DNA of 64,000 nucleotides from Gemmatimonadaceae bacterium (GCA_030835125.1 JAUQWM010000021.1:24768-88767), one strand, 5' to 3'. Shown: positions 9,532-18,771, numbered from the stretch's first letter. Notes: generated by a model not told the origin, from the letters alone. Numbers and translations are program-made.

Positions 9532-11477
9532 CCCAGGGACCCATCAGGTTCTGTTTCGGCCTGCACCTCCATCAACCGGAGGGGAACTTCGGGTACGTCT
9601 TCGAGCAGCACGTCCGGGAAGTGTACCGCCCGTTCCTCGAGCACGTCCGCAAGCGCGAGTTCTTCCCCATCACGCTGCACGTATCCGGGCCGCTGATCGA
9701 GTGGCTCGACCAGCATGAACCCTCCCTGCTGGACGACATCGCCGACCTGGCCCGCGACGGTCGGGTGGAGTTGCTCGCCGCCGGCTTCTATGAGCCCGTC
9801 CTCGCCGCGCTGCCACGCGCCGATCGGCTCACGCAGGTCCGCTGGATGCGGGATGCACTCCGCCAGCGGCTGGGCGCGGAGGCGACGGGCCTGTGGCTGA
9901 CCGAGCGAGTCTGGGAGCCGGACCTCGCCGCGGACCTCCACGAGGCGGGGATCCGGTTCGCGCTGGTCGACGATCGTCATTTTCTCGCGACCGGGTTTCC
10001 CCGTGAGCGCCTGCACGCGCCATTCCGCACCGAGCACGATGGCAAGCCACTGGCGCTCTTCCCGATCGACGAGCGGCTGCGGTACCTGATTCCGTTCCAG
10101 CCGCCCGAGGACACGGTGGCCTACCTGCGAACGCTGCGCGCACAAGGGCAACGGCTGGCGGTGCTCGCGGACGATGGCGAGAAGTTCGGCGGGTGGCCGG
10201 GCACGCGCGAATGGGTCTACGACAACGGGTGGATCGACCGGTTCTTCGACGCCATGCGCGCAGCCGTCGACAGCGGCGAGGTCGTGCTCTCCCGGTTCGA
10301 CGATGCCCTGCGCGAGGTGCCGAGCGGCGGCCTCGCCTACCTTCCCACGGCGAGTTATCGCGAGATGGAGGGGTGGTCGCTCCCGACGGCGGCGGCGCTG
10401 CGCTTCCTCGCCCTCGAGGAGGAACTCGGAGAAGACCGTCTCCGGGCTGACGGCGCGCTCGTGCGCGGCGGGCACTGGCGCAACTTCCTGGTGAAGTACC
10501 CGGAGTCCAACCGGATGCACAAGAAGATGCTGGCGCTGTCCGCCCTCTGCCGCGAGCGGGGAGACCCTCCGCTGGCGCGGCGCGCGATCGGCCGGTCGCA
10601 GTGCAACGATGCGTACTGGCACGGGGTGTTCGGCGGACTGTACCTGCCGTTCCTGCGCGCCGAGATCTGGCGCAACCTGGCGCTGGCCGAGCGGGAACTG
10701 CGACAGGGCGAGGCGCTGCAGTGCGATCGCCTCGACCTCGATGGCGACGGTCACGAGGAATTGTGGATCCACTCCGGGGCGTTCTCGGCGATCGTGAGCC
10801 CGGCGCGCGGTGGGGCGATCGAGGAGCTGACGCGGTTCGCGCTGGCGGAGAACCTGGTGGACGTGCTGACGCGGCGGCGGGAGTCCTACCACGTGACCGC
10901 CCTCCGGAAGCCGGGAGACGCGGAGGCCGGGGCCAGCGCTGGCACCCCGGGATCGGCGCCGAGCATTCACGACATCGAGGCCGCGCTGGCCCTGTCGGAA
11001 ATGCCGCCGGTCGACCTCGACGACCGGGCGCTGTTCATCGAGCGCGTGCTCGGCGCCGAGGTCACGCCGACGTCGTACGCCGACGGCACGTATGCGCCCC
11101 TCGCGTCGACGGCGCGCCTCCGGATGACGGTCGAGGTCGAATCGCAGGGGACGGATCTGGCAATCGTCATGCGGTCGCCGGACTCGCGCATCGAGAAGCG
11201 GGTGACCTTCTTCCCTGACGGCAGCGTGCGAGCGAGGTTCCACTGGGATGCATCGGCATTCCCCGCGAACGCGTGGTTCACGACGGAACTGTCGTTGTCA
11301 CGTCCGCGTGTGTTGGTGACCGAGCCGGTCGCCGCCGTGTGGGAGCATCCGATCGAGACCGTGGCCAAGTCGGAGCGCGGGCTCGACCGGACGTTGCAGG
11401 GCACGTCGTACCTGGTGCGCTGGCCGGTGGCCGACGGGACCGGGGAAGTTCGCCTGTCGGTGAGCGACCAGCCGTGA
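9528..11477 (+). CDS. GH57 4-alpha-glucanotransferase/alpha-amylase with DUF1925-DUF1926
   Basis: The 649-residue protein resembles the archaeal GH57 4-alpha-glucanotransferases, which transfer maltooligosaccharide segments. The N terminus reads F-G-L-H-L-H-Q-P-E-G-N-F. The nucleophile is probably Glu126 in L-W-L-T-E-R-V-W-E-P, and the acid/base lies in A-D-D-G-E-K-F-G (Asp215/216). DUF1925 (about 290-360) and DUF1926 (about 370-640) regions follow. The GTG at 9528 is preceded by GAAGGAG at 9514-9520 and overlaps the upstream stop, giving good evidence for the start and for translational coupling. It is the third GH57 gene in a row, and no GH13 enzyme is present, so this organism appears to remodel glycogen with GH57 enzymes. 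Confidence 0.88.
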   Translation: MTQGPIRFCFGLHLHQPEGNFGYVFEQHVREVYRPFLEHVRKREFFPITLHVSGPLIEWLDQHEPSLLDDIADLARDGRVELLAAGFYEPVLAALPRADRLTQVRWMRDALRQRLGAEATGLWLTERVWEPDLAADLHEAGIRFALVDDRHFLATGFPRERLHAPFRTEHDGKPLALFPIDERLRYLIPFQPPEDTVAYLRTLRAQGQRLAVLADDGEKFGGWPGTREWVYDNGWIDRFFDAMRAAVDSGEVVLSRFDDALREVPSGGLAYLPTASYREMEGWSLPTAAALRFLALEEELGEDRLRADGALVRGGHWRNFLVKYPESNRMHKKMLALSALCRERGDPPLARRAIGRSQCNDAYWHGVFGGLYLPFLRAEIWRNLALAERELRQGEALQCDRLDLDGDGHEELWIHSGAFSAIVSPARGGAIEELTRFALAENLVDVLTRRRESYHVTALRKPGDAEAGASAGTPGSAPSIHDIEAALALSEMPPVDLDDRALFIERVLGAEVTPTSYADGTYAPLASTARLRMTVEVESQGTDLAIVMRSPDSRIEKRVTFFPDGSVRARFHWDASAFPANAWFTTELSLSRPRVLVTEPVAAVWEHPIETVAKSERGLDRTLQGTSYLVRWPVADGTGEVRLSVSDQP

Positions 11478-11527
11478 GCCGTTGACTCGCGGGTCTCAGC
11501 GTCACTGTCTTCAACCTCACGTCCTCG

Positions 11528-12739
11528 ATGTTCGTCGTGTTCGCCGCGCCAATACTGTCCGAAAACGCCGTGCGTATGGTGGACGCGGTGGCGTCGCTCC
11601 CCGACGTCAGGCTGGGCGTCATCACGCACGATGCCGCCGAGGGCCTGCAGCACCTGCGCGGAAGCGTGGCACACTGGCGCGTGTCCGACATCATGAGCGT
11701 CGACCAGCTGGTCTGGGCGACACGCGAGCTGGCGAGCAGGCACGGTCACGTGGAGCGCCTGTTCGGGGCGTACGAGCAACTTCAGGTGCCGCTGGCGGGA
11801 GCGCGGGACTCGCTGGGCCTGCCGGGCCTCTCGGTGCAGGCGGCGACCAACTTTCGCGACAAGGCGCGCATGAAGACATTGCTGCGCTCCCATGGGTTGC
11901 CGTGCGCGCGCCACCGGCTGGCCCCGTCGATCGACGACGCCGTCGCGTTCGCGGAGGTCTCGGGCTACCCCGTCGTGGTGAAGCCGCCGTCCGGCGCGGG
12001 CGCGCAGCAGACGTACCGGGTGGAGAACATGGACCAGCTGCGCCGCGCCCTGGTGACGCAACTGCCGACGCCGTCCAATCCCGTCCTGCTCGAGGAGTTC
12101 GTGCGGGGCGACGAGCATTCGTTCGAGACCGTCTCGATCGACGGACGCGCGGTGTGGCACTCCCTGACGCACTACTATCCGACGCCGCTGCACGTGCTGG
12201 AGAACCCGTGGATCCAGTGGTGCCTGGTGTTGCCGCGTGAGGTGGACGGCGACCGGTACCGCGACATCCGCGAGGCCGGTCGGCAGGCGCTCGACGTCCT
12301 CGGCATGACGACCGGGCTGAGCCACATGGAGTGGTTCCGCCGCGCCGACGGCAGCATCGCGATCTCCGAAATCGCCGCCCGCCCGCCGGGGGCACAGATC
12401 ACCACGCTCATGTCGCGCGCGCACGACGTCGACTTCGTGCAGGCCTGGGCGCGCCTCATGATCCACCACGCGTTCGAGATCCCGGAACGGAAGTATGCCG
12501 CCGGCGCGGCGTTCCTTCGCGGTCAGGGGCAGGGCCGGGTGAGCGCCGTGCAGGGGTGGGACCTGGTGCAACGGGAGTTGCGGGAGCTGATCACCGACGT
12601 GAAGCTCCCCGAGGTCGGCTCGGCCTCGTCGAGCAGCTACGAAGGGGAGGGCTTCGTCATCGTTCGCCACCCCGAGACCAGGGTCGTGGAGGAAGCGGTG
12701 ATGCGGATCGTGGCGTTGATGAGGATTGAACTGGCGTGA
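11528..12739 (+). CDS. ATP-grasp ligase A
   Basis: The 403-residue soluble protein carries a full ATP-grasp fold. The nucleotide-binding lysine is Lys152 in V-V-V-K-P-P-S-G-A-G-A, and the Mg/ATP-binding end is H-M-E-W-F (266-270) followed by S-E-I-A-A-R-P-P-G-A (Glu281). ATP-grasp enzymes of this carboxylase/PurK-like branch activate a carboxylate as acyl-phosphate and join it to an amine, thiol or other nucleophile; the substrates here are unknown. The next gene is a tandem paralogue with the active-site lysine at the same position. A shared Y-Y-x-P-x-P segment near residue 215 may form part of the substrate site. This is the first gene of the ligase cluster, 50 bases after the GH57 block. 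Confidence 0.85.
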   Translation: MFVVFAAPILSENAVRMVDAVASLPDVRLGVITHDAAEGLQHLRGSVAHWRVSDIMSVDQLVWATRELASRHGHVERLFGAYEQLQVPLAGARDSLGLPGLSVQAATNFRDKARMKTLLRSHGLPCARHRLAPSIDDAVAFAEVSGYPVVVKPPSGAGAQQTYRVENMDQLRRALVTQLPTPSNPVLLEEFVRGDEHSFETVSIDGRAVWHSLTHYYPTPLHVLENPWIQWCLVLPREVDGDRYRDIREAGRQALDVLGMTTGLSHMEWFRRADGSIAISEIAARPPGAQITTLMSRAHDVDFVQAWARLMIHHAFEIPERKYAAGAAFLRGQGQGRVSAVQGWDLVQRELRELITDVKLPEVGSASSSSYEGEGFVIVRHPETRVVEEAVMRIVALMRIELA

Positions 12740-12848
12740 GGGGCGGCCGGGGTGTTGGGATTGACAGACAACCATGATCCAGTCGGAACCTGATCACATG
12801 CGGCGACCGCCACTACGCATCAGCCATGCCCGGCAGTGGAAGGGGATC

Positions 12849-12876
12849 TCCCCTTTCCCCTCTCCCACCTCCCACC
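12849..12876. repeat. four heptamers before ATP-grasp B
   Basis: The units TCCCCTT, TCCCCTC, TCCCACC and TCCCACC follow each other without a gap and end 4 bases before the ATG at 12881. The first unit also pairs with AAGGGGA just upstream (12840-12846), giving a small hairpin. The array occupies the place where a ribosome binding site would be expected and leaves no purine-rich Shine-Dalgarno sequence. Confidence 0.6.
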
Positions 12877-12880
12877 TGCG

Positions 12881-14098
12881 ATGAACGTCCTGATGATCGC
12901 GCCGGGCTATCCTGGCGAGATGCCCTACTTCTGCCGCGGGCTCGCGCAGCACGGCGCGAAGGTGTATGGCCTGAGCGACGTCCCGGAAGCCGACCTGCCA
13001 GCATTGGCGCGCCAACACCTGTCGGGCTACCTGCGCGTGCCGAACCTGACGGATGAGGATGCCGTGGTGCGGGCGGTGGTGGCGGGGGTTGGCAGCCATC
13101 GGATCGAGCGCGTGGTCTGCCTGTGGGAACCCGGGGTGGTGCTGGCGGCGAAGCTGCGCGACGCGTTAGGCGCGCCCGGCATGCGCGTCGCCCAGGCGGT
13201 CACGTTCCGGAACAAGGACGTGATGAAGCAGAAGGTAGCCGCGGCCGGGATCCGTACCGCGCGCCATGCCTCGGCCACCACCGTCGCCCAGGTGCGCGAC
13301 GCGGCCCGCGAGATCGGCTATCCCGTGATCGTGAAGCCGATCGCGGGTGCCGGCTCCATGGATACGGTGAAGGCGTCGACCGAGGCCGAGCTGGAGCGGG
13401 CGCTGGCGCAGGTGAAGTCGTACGACGAGGTGAACGTCGAGGAGTTCATCACCGGCGAGGAATTCACCTATGACACGATCTGCATCGACGGGCGCATCGT
13501 GTACGAGAACGTCTGCTACTACCGCCCCAACCCCCTGGTGGCGCGGAGCACCGAGTGGATCTCCCCGCAGACCATCGCGCTCCGCGACCTGTCGCCGAAG
13601 GACGTCAAGGCCGGGATCGCGCTCGGCCACGAGGTGCTGAGGGCCCTGGAGTTCGGGACCGGCTTCACGCACATGGAGTGGTTCTACACGTCGCGTGGGG
13701 AGGTGGTGTTCGGCGAGATCGCGGCGCGGCCGCCCGGCGCGCACACCGTCGACCTCATGAACTTCGTCGGGGACGTGGACCTGTTTGCGGGATATGCCGA
13801 GGCGGACCTGAAGGGGACGTTCTCGGTATCGACCGAGAGGAGGTACAACGCCGCCAACATCTTCAAGCGGGCGCAGGGGCAGGGGCGCATCCGTCGCGTC
13901 GAGGGACTGGAAAGCATCATGGCGCGATTCGGCGAGCACATCGTGCACATGGACCTCCTGCCCGTGGGCGCCGAGCGCCGCAACTGGATCCAGACGCTGG
14001 TGAGCGATGGGTACGTCACCGTCAGGCATCCCGACCTGCAGGCGTGCTACGAGATCTCGGACGCAGTGGGCACCGACCTGCAGTTGTACGCGAACTGA
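12881..14098 (+). CDS. ATP-grasp ligase B (paralogue of A)
   Basis: The 405-residue protein is a clear paralogue of the preceding ligase. Lys152 lies in V-I-V-K-P-I-A-G-A-G-S, with H-M-E-W-F at 264-268 and G-E-I-A-A-R-P-P-G-A (Glu279) closing the ATP-grasp domain. It probably forms an acyl-phosphate and ligates a nucleophile to it; substrates are unknown. The ATG at 12881 gives M-N-V-L-M-I-A-P-G, a natural start for the N-terminal Rossmann-like domain; an in-frame ATG at 12836 would translate the heptamer array and was rejected. A CGTTAGGC octamer at 13164 encodes Ala-Leu-Gly. Differences between A and B after the Y-Y-x-P motif suggest different acceptors, as expected if they add successive units. 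Confidence 0.85.
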   Translation: MNVLMIAPGYPGEMPYFCRGLAQHGAKVYGLSDVPEADLPALARQHLSGYLRVPNLTDEDAVVRAVVAGVGSHRIERVVCLWEPGVVLAAKLRDALGAPGMRVAQAVTFRNKDVMKQKVAAAGIRTARHASATTVAQVRDAAREIGYPVIVKPIAGAGSMDTVKASTEAELERALAQVKSYDEVNVEEFITGEEFTYDTICIDGRIVYENVCYYRPNPLVARSTEWISPQTIALRDLSPKDVKAGIALGHEVLRALEFGTGFTHMEWFYTSRGEVVFGEIAARPPGAHTVDLMNFVGDVDLFAGYAEADLKGTFSVSTERRYNAANIFKRAQGQGRIRRVEGLESIMARFGEHIVHMDLLPVGAERRNWIQTLVSDGYVTVRHPDLQACYEISDAVGTDLQLYAN

Positions 14099-14099
14099 G

Positions 14100-14120
14100 A
14101 GGCTGGAGGCCAGAGGCTAC
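14100..14120. repeat. three heptamers between ATP-grasp B and the TerB-like gene
   Basis: Units AGGCTGG, AGGCCAG and AGGCTAC run from 14100 to 14120, starting 2 bases after the stop of ligase B. The unit resembles the array at 1801-1817 (AGGCCAG). It lies before the strong ribosome binding site of the next gene. No inverted partner arm was seen. Confidence 0.5.
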
Positions 14121-14145
14121 GGGCCGTGGAATTGGAGGAACGACG

Positions 14146-14619
14146 GTGATTGAGGCGATCAAGCGGTTGCTGGGCGTCGGCGCGGCACCTGCCGAGGGAA
14201 CGCCCGCTGGGCCGGAGGCGTCCCCGGGGTTCGATCCGCTGCACCTGGCGGCTTGCGTGCTGCTGCTGGACGTTGCGTATGCGGACGGCGAGTTCTCGGC
14301 GGAAGAGCGGCAGCATCTCGAGAAGGTGCTGGAACGGCACTTCTCACTGCCGGCCGAAGCGGGCATTCAGCTGATGGCACTTGCCGAGCAGGAACGACGG
14401 GGCGCCGTCGACCACTTCAGGTTCACGTCCCAGTTGCAGCGCGGTTACGACACGGGTCAGAAGATGGTGCTGGCCGAGATCATGTGGGGAATCGTGCTGG
14501 CAGACGGGAAGGTGGCCGAGCACGAGCACTACCTCACGCGCAAGATCTCCAACCTGCTCGAACTGGAGCCGGGCTACCTCTCGTCCGCGAAGGAGGCGGC
14601 GGCGAGGAAGCGGTCGTAA
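14146..14619 (+). CDS. TerB/DjlA-like acidic helical protein
   Basis: The 157-residue protein has a single TerB-like (tellurite-resistance/DUF533-type) all-helical domain from about residue 25. Two internal repeats, V-A-Y-A-D-G-E-F-S-A-E-E and V-L-A-D-G-K-V-A-E-H-E, carry the acidic metal-binding pattern of the family. Such domains are thought to bind metal ions and mediate interactions; no reaction is known. The GTG at 14146 is preceded by TTGGAGGAA at 14132-14140 with a 7-base spacer, a strong ribosome binding site that fixes the start. The frame is open far upstream but overlaps ligase B there. Its place between ligases and esterases suggests a partner protein of the pathway. Confidence 0.8.
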   Translation: MIEAIKRLLGVGAAPAEGTPAGPEASPGFDPLHLAACVLLLDVAYADGEFSAEERQHLEKVLERHFSLPAEAGIQLMALAEQERRGAVDHFRFTSQLQRGYDTGQKMVLAEIMWGIVLADGKVAEHEHYLTRKISNLLELEPGYLSSAKEAAARKRS

Positions 14620-14811
14620 GGGATTCCGTGGACCTCCGCGCGATGCCCCGAGGAATGTCTTCGGGTCTGCCAGTTGCGCCGTGCAACGCTCTACCTTCGC
14701 AATCGCAATCCCGGAATGGCCCACCGGCTTTCCGGAGGCAGCCAGGAAGGGCGTCCGTCGAGTCTCCCGGCCCTGTGCGGCCGGAAGCGCCGGTCCTACT
14801 TTCCCGGTCGC

Positions 14812-15618
14812 ATGGATCAAGGCGGCCGGTTCCTCGAGAAGTGGAAGGCGCGCCGGCGTGGCGCGCCCGGCCGTCTCGAGGTCATTCCCGAGGTTGCGAG
14901 CCGCGCGCTGGGCAACCGGCGCGACATCCTGGTCTACCTGCCCGCGTCGTATGACCGCACGGACGCGCGGTATCCCGTCATCTACATGCAGGACGGGCAG
15001 AACCTGTTCGATCCCTCCACGTCGTTTGCGGGTGAATGGGGCGTTGATACGGCGCTGGCGAAGGCGCCGCGGAAAGGGCGCCGCGCGATCATCGTGGGGA
15101 TCCCGAACGCCGGGATCGAACGGATCCGTGAGTACTCGCCCTTTGTCGACGACCGGAACGGTGGCGGCCTGGGGGACGCGTACCTGGACTGGATCGAGCA
15201 GGCCGTGAAGCCGATGGTGGATGCCCGGTATCGCACCGTCGCGGGTCCGGAGGGGACGGGCATCGCCGGGTCGTCGCTGGGCGGCCTGATCAGCCTGTAC
15301 GCCTTTTTCAGGGCGCCCGCACGGTACGGGTTCGTGGGCGCCCTGAGCCCGGCCCTGTGGTTCGCCGACGGCGAGATCTTCCGCTTCGTGGAGCCCGCGC
15401 CGTACGTTCGCGGTCGGATCTACCTGGACGTCGGCACGCGCGAGGGTGAGGGCACGCTGGCGAACGCGCGGGCGATGCGGGACCTGCTGGTTGCGAAGGG
15501 CTACCGACGGGGGAAGGACCTGATGTGGGTCGAGGACCAGGGAGGGATGCATAACGAGGCGGCCTGGGGCCGCCGGCTGCGGCCGGCGCTGCCCTTCCTC
15601 CTCGGCGGGCGCGCCTGA
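14812..15618 (+). CDS. alpha/beta-hydrolase esterase A (esterase D/IroE-like)
   Basis: The 268-residue protein has the putative-esterase (PF00756) alpha/beta-hydrolase fold. The nucleophile is probably Ser155 in G-I-A-G-S-S-L-G-G, the histidine His247 in G-G-M-H-N-E, and an acidic residue lies near L-D-V-G-T-R-E-G-E-G. Related enzymes hydrolyse esters of siderophores, S-formylglutathione or peptides. The ATG at 14812 gives a family-like N terminus; an in-frame start at 14674 adds 46 basic residues with no visible homology. I see no good Shine-Dalgarno site for either. The gene is followed after 2 bases by a second, unrelated-looking esterase. Confidence 0.8.
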   Translation: MDQGGRFLEKWKARRRGAPGRLEVIPEVASRALGNRRDILVYLPASYDRTDARYPVIYMQDGQNLFDPSTSFAGEWGVDTALAKAPRKGRRAIIVGIPNAGIERIREYSPFVDDRNGGGLGDAYLDWIEQAVKPMVDARYRTVAGPEGTGIAGSSLGGLISLYAFFRAPARYGFVGALSPALWFADGEIFRFVEPAPYVRGRIYLDVGTREGEGTLANARAMRDLLVAKGYRRGKDLMWVEDQGGMHNEAAWGRRLRPALPFLLGGRA

Positions 15619-15620
15619 CC

Positions 15621-16352
15621 ATGGGCACCCGGATGCCCGGCCAGCATCGCGCGTGGCACAGCCCCGCGGTCGAGCGCCCGATGCACGTCCGGTGGTTTGG
15701 CCACGCCGGCGCCAGGGTGCTGGCCTTCCCCACCACGATGGGCAACCATAACGAGTGGCCGGACCGGTACATGCCCGACGTGCTGCACGAGCACATCGAG
15801 CGGGGCTGGATCCAGCTCTGGTGCCTGGACCACAACCATGACGCGAGCTGGTACGACAAGGAGGCGCACCCGGGGCACCGGGCCTGGCGGCACCTGCAGT
15901 ACGACCGGTACGTCCGCGACGAGCTGCTGCCCTTCACGGCCTCTGTGAACGGGAACCCGTTCGTGATCGCGACCGGGGCGAGCTTCGGCGCCTTCCACGC
16001 GATGAGTATCGGCCTCCGCAACCCGACGCTCGTCCACCGCATCGTCGGCATGAGCGGCATGTACGACATCAAGGGGATGACGGGCGGCTACTCCGACGCG
16101 AACGTCTACGCCTGCAACCCGTTCGACTTCATGCAGCACGAGCACGACCCGGCGCGGCTGGCCGCGTTCCGCCGCCAGGACATCATCATGGCCACCGGGC
16201 GCGGCGACCCGAACTACCAGGAGAACGCCGAGTTCTCGGACATCCTGTGGCGCAAGGGCATCGGGAATGCGTTCCGGGTCTGGGACGGCCACGCGCACGA
16301 CTGGCCGTACTGGGAGCGGATGATCGTGCGCTACGTGGGCGGACATGATTGA
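15621..16352 (+). CDS. alpha/beta-hydrolase esterase B (COG4947-like)
   Basis: The 243-residue cytoplasmic protein is a compact esterase-like alpha/beta-hydrolase. The nucleophile is probably Ser121 in A-T-G-A-S-F-G-A-F-H-A, and the catalytic histidine lies in D-G-H-A-H-D-W-P-Y-W (His224 or His226). The surrounding sequence is of the type annotated as COG4947 esterase, for which no physiological substrate is known. It begins 2 bases after esterase A, so both are translated from one message. Two hydrolases inside a ligase cluster suggest deprotection, editing or release of an esterified intermediate, which is inference only. Confidence 0.8.
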   Translation: MGTRMPGQHRAWHSPAVERPMHVRWFGHAGARVLAFPTTMGNHNEWPDRYMPDVLHEHIERGWIQLWCLDHNHDASWYDKEAHPGHRAWRHLQYDRYVRDELLPFTASVNGNPFVIATGASFGAFHAMSIGLRNPTLVHRIVGMSGMYDIKGMTGGYSDANVYACNPFDFMQHEHDPARLAAFRRQDIIMATGRGDPNYQENAEFSDILWRKGIGNAFRVWDGHAHDWPYWERMIVRYVGGHD

Positions 16353-16423
16353 GCGCGCAGCGCCCAGCGCCGTGCGCAAGGGGTCGAGTGCCGAGTCGCT
16401 CCGCGCTCTGCGCTCTGCGCTGG
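16351..16423. repeat. inverted heptamer repeat before ATP-grasp C
   Basis: Left arm 16351-16378 contains the heptamers GAGCGCG, CAGCGCC, CAGCGCC, GTGCGCA. Right arm 16403-16423 contains GCGCTCT, GCGCTCT, GCGCTGG. The two arms are largely complementary, so a hairpin with a short loop is possible. The unit differs completely from the GAGTTGA family but the geometry (two heptamer arms around a loop between two genes) is the same. Confidence 0.6.
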
Positions 16424-16454
16424 TCAGCGAGCACACCGAGCCTGAGGACGGCAC

Positions 16455-17375
16455 ATGAGCAAGCGAATCGGCCTCTTTGTCGGACGCGAATGGAGCTGGC
16501 CCCCTGCCTTCATCGACGAGGTGAACCAGCGGGATCAGGGGGTGGTCGCCGAGTATGCCAGGGTCGGGGGCGAGTTCTTCGATGCGCCGGTGCCCTACGA
16601 CGTGCTCGTCGACCGGATCTCGCACGAGGTCCCGATGTACCGCTCGTACCTGAAGAAGGCCGTGCTCGAGGGGAAGACGGTGATCAACAATCCCTTCATG
16701 TGGACGGCGGACGACAAGTTCTTCGGGGCCACCCTGGTCGCGAAGCTGGGCGTCGCGTCGCCGAAGACCGTCCTCCTGCCGAACAAGGACTACGTACCGG
16801 GCATCGTGCCGGGCGAGAGCCTGCGCAACCTGCGGTACCCGCTCGACTGGGGGGCCATCCTCGACTACATCGGGCTGCCCTGCGTGCTCAAGGACGCGCA
16901 CGGCGGCGGGTGGAAGCAGGTCCACGTCTGCCAGTCGCTGGACGAACTGATCCATCGTTACGACGAGTCGGGCCTGCTCACGATGATCGTGCAGGAGTTC
17001 ATCCAGTGGGACCAGTTCGTGCGCTGCCTGTGCATCGGCCGCGAGGAGATCCTGCCGATGAAGTACGATCCCCGGGAACGGAAGTACCTGGTCGAGCACG
17101 AGCACCTGACCCCGGAGCTGGGGGCGCGCATCGTGCGGGACTCGAAGGCGATCGTGAATGCGCTGGGTTATGACATGAACTCGATCGAGTTCGCGGTGCG
17201 CGATGGCGTGCCGTATGCGATCGACTTCATGAACCCGGCCCCGGACATGGACGTGTACTCGCTCACCCCGACCTATTTCGAGTGGGCAGTGCAGAAGATG
17301 GCGGACCTGACGGTCCGGCTGGCGCTCCATCCCCGGCCGCCGCTCGCCGAGCTGCGCTGGAGCCGGCTGCTGTGA
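16455..17375 (+). CDS. ATP-grasp ligase C (RimK-like)
   Basis: The 306-residue protein has a RimK/glutathione-synthetase-like ATP-grasp fold. Lys146 in C-V-L-K-D-A-H-G-G-G-W fits the flexible nucleotide loop, and Asp257/Asn260 in A-I-D-F-M-N-P-A-P fit the metal-binding end. RimK-type enzymes typically add amino acids to a carboxylate. The first 100 residues form a distinct pre-ATP-grasp domain. The start at 16455 is an ATG with no alternative nearby. The downstream ligase lies 55 bases on. Substrates are unknown; the close YbdK and C26 hydrolase genes point to glutamyl or similar amino-acid chemistry. Confidence 0.8.
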   Translation: MSKRIGLFVGREWSWPPAFIDEVNQRDQGVVAEYARVGGEFFDAPVPYDVLVDRISHEVPMYRSYLKKAVLEGKTVINNPFMWTADDKFFGATLVAKLGVASPKTVLLPNKDYVPGIVPGESLRNLRYPLDWGAILDYIGLPCVLKDAHGGGWKQVHVCQSLDELIHRYDESGLLTMIVQEFIQWDQFVRCLCIGREEILPMKYDPRERKYLVEHEHLTPELGARIVRDSKAIVNALGYDMNSIEFAVRDGVPYAIDFMNPAPDMDVYSLTPTYFEWAVQKMADLTVRLALHPRPPLAELRWSRLL

Positions 17376-17430
17376 CGTGAGGGACCGATGGTGACTCGCA
17401 TTGGATCGTGATCTCCAGCCTCCCATCTCG

Positions 17431-18771
17431 ATGCACCACGCCTACCATGACCTGCTGACGCCCGACGTGGCCGCGTCCAGCCACGCGCACCTCGAGGCTG
17501 CCCTTCGGCGCAAGGGCCTCGTCTTCGGTGGGCGGGCATTATGCACGGTGCTGCGGCCCCGCTTCATGGCGGTCGAGGAGTACGTGAAGCTCCAGCGCCG
17601 CCTCATGCCCCTGCTCGGCGCCTTCGCGCTCATCCATGAGCGGGCGATGACGGACCCCGTGTTCCGTATGCAGTTCGGCCTGGCCGACTGGGAGGAATCC
17701 CTCCTCGCCGCGGATCCGGGCTACCCCACCCCATCGCCGACTTCGCGGCTCGATTTCTTCCTCGCCCCGGGCTCCGGGGCGCTGGGCCTCACCGAGTACA
17801 ACGCCGAGACCCCGGCCGGTGCCGCCTACAACGATGCGCTGACGGAGGCCTTCCAGGACCTGCCGGCGATGCGCGAGTTCCGGAAGACCCATGAGGTCTT
17901 TCCCATCCCGTCACGACACGGGGTGACCAGCGCGGTCCTCGATGCCTGGCACCAGTTCTCCAGTCGCCGCACGCTGCCGCGGGTCGCGATTCTCGACTGG
18001 CACGACGTGCCCACGATCACCGAGTTCGAGCTGTTCCAGGCGCACTTCCGGTCCCTCGGCATGTCGTGCGTCATCGACGATCCGCGCAACGTCGCGTACC
18101 GTGACGGGGAGCTCATCGTCCAGGGCGCCCCGGCCGACGTCATCTACAAGCGCGTGCTGATCTCCGAGCTGGTCGAACGGTGCGGGCTCGATGGGGACGT
18201 CGTGCGGGCCGTGCGCGACCGGGCGGTGTGCCTCGTCAACGGGTTCCGGTGCAAGGTGCTCCACAAGAAGGCGTCGCTGGCGGTGCTCAGCGATGAAGTG
18301 AACGCCGGGATGTTCACGACCGCCGAGCGGCTCGCGATTGCCGACTGCGTGCCCTGGACCCGCGTCGTCGCCGAACGGACGACGACCTGGCGGGGTGCCG
18401 CGGTCGACCTCATGCGGCTGATCCTCGACCTCCGCCAGTGGCTGGTGCTCAAGCCTAACGACGAGTACGGCGGCAAGGGGATCACGCTGGGCTGGACGGT
18501 GGATGACGCGACCTGGGAGGCGGCGGTGCGGGCCGCCCTTGCGACCCCGCACATCGTCCAGGAACGGGTCGAGGTGCCGAGTGAGCCGTATCCCGGGTGG
18601 GTCGACGGCCGGCTCGAGATCGCGGACCGGCAGTTCGACACGGCGCCGTTCGTCACCAACGGCAAATGCATGGAAGGCCTCTTGACGCGCCTCTCGACCG
18701 CGGTGCTGCTTAACGTGACGGCCGGGGGCGGGAGCCAGGTGCCCACGTTCCTGGCGGCGGCGCGAGCATGA
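17431..18771 (+). CDS. circularly permuted ATP-grasp protein D
   Basis: In this 446-residue protein the order of ATP-grasp elements is reversed. The E-x-N metal-binding motif ([10 protein letters not shown], Glu122) comes first, and the nucleotide-binding loop ([12 protein letters not shown], Lys341) comes second. This is the arrangement of circularly permuted ATP-grasp families related to glutathionylspermidine synthetase, which form amide bonds on peptides or polyamines. The fold is inferred from motif order. I chose the ATG at 17431; an in-frame TTG at 17401 adds ten residues. The octamer at 18453 lies in the loop as the codons CCT-AAC (Pro-Asn). The product has no signal peptide and is probably cytoplasmic. 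Confidence 0.78.
   Translation: MHHAYHDLLTPDVAASSHAHLEAALRRKGLVFGGRALCTVLRPRFMAVEEYVKLQRRLMPLLGAFALIHERAMTDPVFRMQFGLADWEESLLAADPGYPTPSPTSRLDFFLAPGSGALGLTEYNAETPAGAAYNDALTEAFQDLPAMREFRKTHEVFPIPSRHGVTSAVLDAWHQFSSRRTLPRVAILDWHDVPTITEFELFQAHFRSLGMSCVIDDPRNVAYRDGELIVQGAPADVIYKRVLISELVERCGLDGDVVRAVRDRAVCLVNGFRCKVLHKKASLAVLSDEVNAGMFTTAERLAIADCVPWTRVVAERTTTWRGAAVDLMRLILDLRQWLVLKPNDEYGGKGITLGWTVDDATWEAAVRAALATPHIVQERVEVPSEPYPGWVDGRLEIADRQFDTAPFVTNGKCMEGLLTRLSTAVLLNVTAGGGSQVPTFLAAARA

Noticed and set aside
9069..12775. Long antisense frames under GH57 and ATP-grasp genes (724 and 602 codons)
   Set aside because: Same antisense artefact; composition is Arg/His/Gln-rich and unrelated to any family, and the opposing frames carry complete catalytic motifs.
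15501..17426. Long antisense frame under the esterase B and ATP-grasp C genes
   Set aside because: Spans two genuine genes and their spacer, has no domain and no ribosome binding site.
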